NCBI GenBank assembly: GCA_964581355.1
Contig: CAZOOA010000038.1
Location: forward strand, 1-25,630
Length of the DNA stretch: 25,630 nucleotides
Source: CAZOOA01 sp964581355
GTDB taxonomy: Bacteria > Bacillota > Dethiobacteria > DTU022 > UBA8154
Direction of reading: 5' to 3'
Shown here: positions 21,765 to 25,630 of the stretch, piece after piece
Position numbering within the stretch: the stretch's first letter is position 1
Layout of the letters: each line of letters opens with the position of its first letter
Program-made: the position numbers and the translations under genes
The notes under the pieces: model-generated
Databases searched by the model: none
The model's input: only the letters and a program-made list of their open reading frames with translations
Told to the model about the DNA's origin: nothing

Positions 21765-24035
21765 ATGAAAAAATTTTTAAGTAGTGTTTTAATTTTAATG
21801 ATGTTACTGACGGGGGTCATGGGTTGTGGAAACGGGGGAGCACCAGGAGCAGAAACGTCTGGAGCAGCAGAAGATATAGATCCTTACGAGCATGATTATA
21901 GGCAAGGAGAATTTGGGCTTGTTGAAGATTTTGATGAAGAATTATGGTTACCGGAACCCGATGAAGAAAACGAATACTCGGTCACAGAAGTGCTAACTGC
22001 AGACGAGGGCACATTTATAAGCGAAGAAGTGGAATTTTCAGTGGATAGTGTGTTTTTAGGGAACGATGCTCAATTAAATGTAACTAGAATGGCTGCTCCT
22101 GAACCAGTTGAAGGGGCAAATGTAAACGCTTTTTCTTTTTCACTTTTAAATACTGATTATAATGGGATGTATGAAATATCTATTCCTTATGATGCAAGTA
22201 TAGAGGGTGAAGTAGGTGCAGGGTATTTTAATGAAGATACAAGAAGTTGGGACCCCGTTGTTTATGAAGTAGATACTGAGAATCATCGGGTTATAATTTT
22301 AACTTCCCACTTATCGACTTATGGTTCTTTTGTTATAGAAGGTGAAGGTACAAGAGGAGCGAGGATAAAATCAGGTCTTTTTGCGCCTTACGATCATTTG
22401 TATAATTATGATTTTGATTATGGAGCTGTTATACAGGAAGCGTTTGGAGATGAAATAACACCCAGAGGTAAAGCATACGATTTAGGCAAAAGTGTTATTG
22501 ATGATTGGTTTATGTATACTGGTGTGATTTTTGAATTTGAAGGTATAGCTTATAGCTCCGAATTTCTGTCTGATCTATCAGATGCTTTTGGTAATGTTGG
22601 GCTTGCCTTGTCCATGGCTCAATTAGCAGTGGATTATAGTAGAGGCGATGACCAGGCAATGGCAGTAGGAGCTTTTAATACTGCTCAAGGGTTGGCCATT
22701 GGAAAATGGGGCACAAAAGCGCTAAAGTTGTCTATGATAGGTGTAACTGCCATAGATTATTCTTTGACACAGTTAAGAGAACAGGTAATTGGCGGAAGGG
22801 AAGATGTGTGGTATGAAGCTTATCGTATGTATTATAGAGATCATGGGAGAAGTGGTCAGGAATGGTATAACAGGATAAAAGAAATACATGACAATGTAAG
22901 TCAACCAGATAGGTTTGAATATGTTCTTGATTTAGAATTAGAGCATTATACTTATAAATTTTGGGATGAACCAGAATATATCCAAGCCGATTATCAAGTA
23001 GAAGCACAAGATCATGGTTTTACCCCAGGCGGAGGTTTGAATGAAGCTTTAAAAGATGAGATTGCTGATTATAATAAGCGATTAATTCTAAGAGATACTT
23101 TAAACCCTGTTTTTAGAAGGTTGGAGATGGAACTTCGTGAGGAGCAGTTTAGGGAGTACCAAGCAGAATTAAATAGTGTAAAAGAGAAGTTAAATCAAAT
23201 CGTGGAATTTGAAGTTCAAGAAGTAGTGCAAGACGGTGAAGAGCCAGAGTATGCCGGTTATTATGTTCAGTTTGCTCCACTATCAGAAGAAACTGATATA
23301 AGGCAATGGACAGGTAGGTTAGACGATAACGGTTATACCTCAACAAGGTTTAGAGTGTTAGGACATCTAACTGCCGGGGCACCTGATGAAATCAGGTTAT
23401 ATGAAACGTTAGAAGATTTGAAAGAAGGAAACGTTGCTCATGTTGAAGATTTTGTAGTCGATGTCCCTCATACGAGAGTGGCGATAGGAGAATTAATAGA
23501 AGCTGATTTAGCAGGTACATGGGAAGGCACGACTGTTATAACAGATTTTATATATGCTGATTTAGACATAGATGCTCTTTTAGAAGAAGGAACTGAGGAT
23601 ATTGATACTATAGAAGCTTGTGAGGCAGAGTTAGGTGAAGGTTTAATGTATGCGGTATTTAAAATGTTTCAGGAGATAATGCATAAAGATATAAGAACAA
23701 CTTTCACCTTTGAGTCTACAGAGAATGAAGATGTATATACTGGGACAATGCTTTTAAGAGTAGGGGAAGTCTTGGAAATGGCAGAAGGAATGGAAGCAGA
23801 AGATAATGAAACGCCTATAATGGCCAGGATTTCAGATGGGCAAATAACAATAACGCAGACTGATGCTTCTGATGGAGATATGGGGGCAGTGTTTACAGGG
23901 GCCTTTGATACCGAAGATGCAGTTTCCGGGACGCTTTCTGTTCCCCTCGCTGATCCTGTGGAGCATCCCAACACTGGACAAATGCACCATGAGTTTATGT
24001 CTGGAAATTGGAGAGTAGAAAGAGTAGAAGAATAA
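21765..24035 (+). CDS. Large surface lipoprotein of unknown function, 756 residues
   Basis: I do not recognise the family. With start ATG 21765 the N-terminus MKKFLSSVLILMMLLTGVMGC is a good lipoprotein signal with Cys21; the longer frame from TTG 21726 would put 13 polar residues before it. Residues about 40-190 are acidic and end in a beta-rich unit (YEISIPYDAS ... WDPVVYEVD ... HLSTYGSFVI) often seen in bacterial extracellular proteins. The middle is mixed helical with a charged, coiled-coil-prone part (about 425-480, RRLEMELREEQFREYQAELN). The C-terminal part (about 580-756) reads as a lipocalin-like or beta-sandwich segment starting ADLAGTWEG. A strong SD (AGAGGAGG, 21717-21724) lies 40 bases upstream; an eight-codon frame from 21742 ends overlapping ATG 21765. 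The gene is AT-rich and co-oriented with the Lgt-like gene 16 bases downstream. Confidence 0.75.
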   Translation: MKKFLSSVLILMMLLTGVMGCGNGGAPGAETSGAAEDIDPYEHDYRQGEFGLVEDFDEELWLPEPDEENEYSVTEVLTADEGTFISEEVEFSVDSVFLGNDAQLNVTRMAAPEPVEGANVNAFSFSLLNTDYNGMYEISIPYDASIEGEVGAGYFNEDTRSWDPVVYEVDTENHRVIILTSHLSTYGSFVIEGEGTRGARIKSGLFAPYDHLYNYDFDYGAVIQEAFGDEITPRGKAYDLGKSVIDDWFMYTGVIFEFEGIAYSSEFLSDLSDAFGNVGLALSMAQLAVDYSRGDDQAMAVGAFNTAQGLAIGKWGTKALKLSMIGVTAIDYSLTQLREQVIGGREDVWYEAYRMYYRDHGRSGQEWYNRIKEIHDNVSQPDRFEYVLDLELEHYTYKFWDEPEYIQADYQVEAQDHGFTPGGGLNEALKDEIADYNKRLILRDTLNPVFRRLEMELREEQFREYQAELNSVKEKLNQIVEFEVQEVVQDGEEPEYAGYYVQFAPLSEETDIRQWTGRLDDNGYTSTRFRVLGHLTAGAPDEIRLYETLEDLKEGNVAHVEDFVVDVPHTRVAIGELIEADLAGTWEGTTVITDFIYADLDIDALLEEGTEDIDTIEACEAELGEGLMYAVFKMFQEIMHKDIRTTFTFESTENEDVYTGTMLLRVGEVLEMAEGMEAEDNETPIMARISDGQITITQTDASDGDMGAVFTGAFDTEDAVSGTLSVPLADPVEHPNTGQMHHEFMSGNWRVERVEE

Positions 24036-24051
24036 GTAAAGGTGGACAGAC

Positions 24052-24855
24052 ATGTATCCAGAAATAAGCATAACTCAAGATGTTACCATAGGTTCATACA
24101 GACTGTTTGGTGTATTGGCTGCTGGATACATGTCTGTTTCTGTTTTTTATGTTTTTAACAGGTTAGGGATAGATATAACAAAAATTTTTCTTGTAGCTAT
24201 AGCATCAATGATACTATTTTTTATAGGTTCAAGATTATTATTCTCAATATTGTATTTTTCTATGGTCAAAGAATCCCCTGAAATGCTTTACTCTTTACGC
24301 CTAAGTGGATTTTCTCTTCACGGGGGGTTAATTTTAAGCGGTTTGTTTTTCTATTATATTTCCAAAAAGATGAAGCTAAACTTTTTTCAAATAACTGACA
24401 GAATTGTCCCTCATGTAGGTATAGCCATAGTGATCATGCGTATCGGGTGCTTTTTGAATGGATGTTGTTACGGCAAGCCGACCTCACTACCTTGGGGTGC
24501 ACCCGTAGCATTTCTTTCTCAGGCACATTTGGCACAAGTAGATTCAGGTAATTTGTTTTCTATCTTAAGCACAAGCTATGTCCATCCCACTCAAATATAT
24601 GAGATGCTGGCAGCGTTAACAGCAGTTTTGATTTCGTGGTACATATTTAAAAATGTGGGGATTAGAGGGGTAGCTACTTTTGTATTTTGTTTTGTATTTT
24701 CTTTAGGCAGGTTTATAACATTCTTTTATAGGGATTTTCCTGTTGCAAGTGAAGTTTCAAATTTTGTTCGTGGCCCAGTGGTGTATGGAGTTGTCATGGT
24801 GGGATCTATAGTAGGAGTGTGTATTTTATATAACAGAAGAGAAAGTCAATATTAA
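24052..24855 (+). CDS. Lgt-like prolipoprotein diacylglyceryl transferase family protein
   Basis: A 267-residue membrane protein with about seven helices and the Lgt landmarks: LHGGL with His90, RIGCFLNGCCYGKP with Arg130 (131-143 region), HPTQIYE (178-184), and GRFITFFYRDFP with Arg220. Lgt transfers diacylglycerol from phosphatidylglycerol to the lipobox cysteine of lipoproteins. Against E. coli Lgt, the signature Asn146 and Glu151 positions are Cys here, a variant that to my recollection occurs in other Lgt-annotated proteins. The start is ATG 24052 with AAAGGTGG seven bases upstream. It sits between two lipoprotein genes (gaps of 16 and 17 bases), so it is probably in their operon and may be an extra, dedicated copy rather than the housekeeping lgt. 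Confidence 0.85.
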   Translation: MYPEISITQDVTIGSYRLFGVLAAGYMSVSVFYVFNRLGIDITKIFLVAIASMILFFIGSRLLFSILYFSMVKESPEMLYSLRLSGFSLHGGLILSGLFFYYISKKMKLNFFQITDRIVPHVGIAIVIMRIGCFLNGCCYGKPTSLPWGAPVAFLSQAHLAQVDSGNLFSILSTSYVHPTQIYEMLAALTAVLISWYIFKNVGIRGVATFVFCFVFSLGRFITFFYRDFPVASEVSNFVRGPVVYGVVMVGSIVGVCILYNRRESQY

Positions 24856-24872
24856 TTAAGAGGGTAGCAATT

Positions 24873-25475
24873 TTGAAAATGAAAGTTTTATTGTGTGCAT
24901 TGTTGGTGTGTTTATTAGGGATAACAGGTTGTTCGTTTAGTTGCGACTTTGGTGGGGATGAAGAAGTAGAAACAGAGACTCAAGAGGTGGTTTCGGAAGA
25001 ACCTGTAGAGATTGGGGAAGGAATGCAGAGATATGAAGACCCTGCATTTGCAGTAAGTTACCCTGAAGATTGGATTTATGAAAAACCAGAAGAACATATA
25101 CTAATTTTCAGCGGCAGGGAAGGAACAGAGGCTTATGATGCTACAGTAAATGTGCAAACAATAGAGTTGGGCATAGCTTACCAAAACCTTGAAGATATTT
25201 ATACTGATTATCGTGATCAGATTGCTTCTGTTGGAGGAAGAATTTCTGATATGGGGCAAGAGGATTTTATTCAGGACGGGGAGACTTATGATTCTATAGG
25301 TTTCTTTGCTGAATATGAGGATGGAGTGGTTTTTAATCAGTTTATTGTAGCTGTTGATAGGAAGGATGGATACCTGCAGCAAATTAGTTATACTGCTCCG
25401 GAGCATATTTATGAACAATATGAAGATACAGCAATAAATATCATGGATTCTTTGGAGTTAATTAAAGGGGAATAG
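24873..25475 (+). CDS. Surface lipoprotein, possible PsbP-like fold
   Basis: A 200-residue lipoprotein with lipobox GITGC and Cys20. A second short cysteine motif (SFSCDF) and an acidic Glu/Thr spacer (to about residue 48) follow. The C-terminal domain (YEDPAFAVSYPEDWIYEKPE ... YLQQISYTAPEHIYEQYEDT ... IMDSLEL) has the pattern of PsbP/DUF1795-like proteins, where a protein surface domain ends in a helix with xxxSLxL. Function unknown. TTG 24873 is preferred (GAGGG eight bases upstream) over ATG 24879. It lies 17 bases after the Lgt-like gene. Past the TAG stop the same frame stays open for 20 codons to TAA 25536, encoding SYCPLDYDLTEQKAEKLM, perhaps a remnant. Confidence 0.75.
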   Translation: MKMKVLLCALLVCLLGITGCSFSCDFGGDEEVETETQEVVSEEPVEIGEGMQRYEDPAFAVSYPEDWIYEKPEEHILIFSGREGTEAYDATVNVQTIELGIAYQNLEDIYTDYRDQIASVGGRISDMGQEDFIQDGETYDSIGFFAEYEDGVVFNQFIVAVDRKDGYLQQISYTAPEHIYEQYEDTAINIMDSLELIKGE

Positions 25476-25630
25476 GCAGTATCTTACTGTCCGCTGGATT
25501 ATGATTTAACTGAACAAAAAGCAGAAAAACTTATGTAAATAGGATGGAAAGTTATGGAATCTTTTTTTAAAAAGAAGGTGATAAGCAGACAAGGTATTTT
25601 GAAGTGATTGGGGTGAATTGTTGTTCGGGT

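Noticed and set aside
25473..25538. Stop-codon readthrough or pyrrolysine use at TAG 25473
   Set aside because: Only 20 codons follow, no downstream structure was seen, and other genes give no sign of recoding.

Overview
The window reads as chromosomal DNA of an anaerobic, Gram-positive-type bacterium, most likely a Clostridia-like member of the Bacillota. This is inferred from strong AGGAGG-type ribosome binding sites with frequent GTG/TTG starts, an SLH-domain (S-layer) surface protein, an FmdE-family protein, and a fumarate-reductase-like flavoprotein. No rRNA, tRNA, CRISPR array, phage gene or complete insertion sequence was seen. I could not run any database search, so family names rest on motifs read by eye.

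Layout. Bases 1-1742 hold a minus-strand operon: a good promoter, a 58-residue one-helix membrane protein, and an incomplete FAD flavoprotein whose usual fumarate/succinate catalytic positions look replaced. Bases 1847-3691 encode a membrane-anchored MutS-family ATPase. Next come a DUF401-type multi-pass membrane protein (about 3878-5116) and a PLP-dependent aromatic-amino-acid-type decarboxylase (5306-6715). An 11-copy GGCA tetranucleotide repeat lies just upstream of the decarboxylase. A convergent metallo-beta-lactamase-fold hydrolase (7797-6838) and a divergent FmdE-domain zinc protein (8027-8620) with a clear sigma-A-like promoter follow.

Bases 8755-14205 are a peptide/nickel-type ABC importer: lipoprotein binding protein, two permeases, and one polypeptide that fuses both ATPases. 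A bidirectional terminator at 14428-14454 separates it from a convergent 942-residue secreted protein with a phosphodiester glycosidase (NAGPA) domain and three SLH repeats. An UppP/BacA homologue (17681-18562) follows behind a long structured leader. It has Met and Gln where the family normally has its two active-site glutamates. Then come a six-helix membrane protein on the minus strand and a GYF-RDD membrane protein.

From about 21.0 kb to the end the sequence becomes clearly AT-richer. It carries a compact same-strand cluster: a small lipoprotein with a leftover fragment of a paralogue, a large lipoprotein, an Lgt-like diacylglyceryl transferase, and a third lipoprotein. Three lipoproteins around their own Lgt paralogue, with a different base composition, suggest an acquired lipoprotein module. 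This is the best candidate for an undescribed system here.

The intergenic regions are unusually eventful. There are two separate pairs of diverged repeats of about 100 bp, several perfect short tandem duplications, a nested triple hairpin at 18711-18789, and possible riboregulatory structure upstream of uppP.
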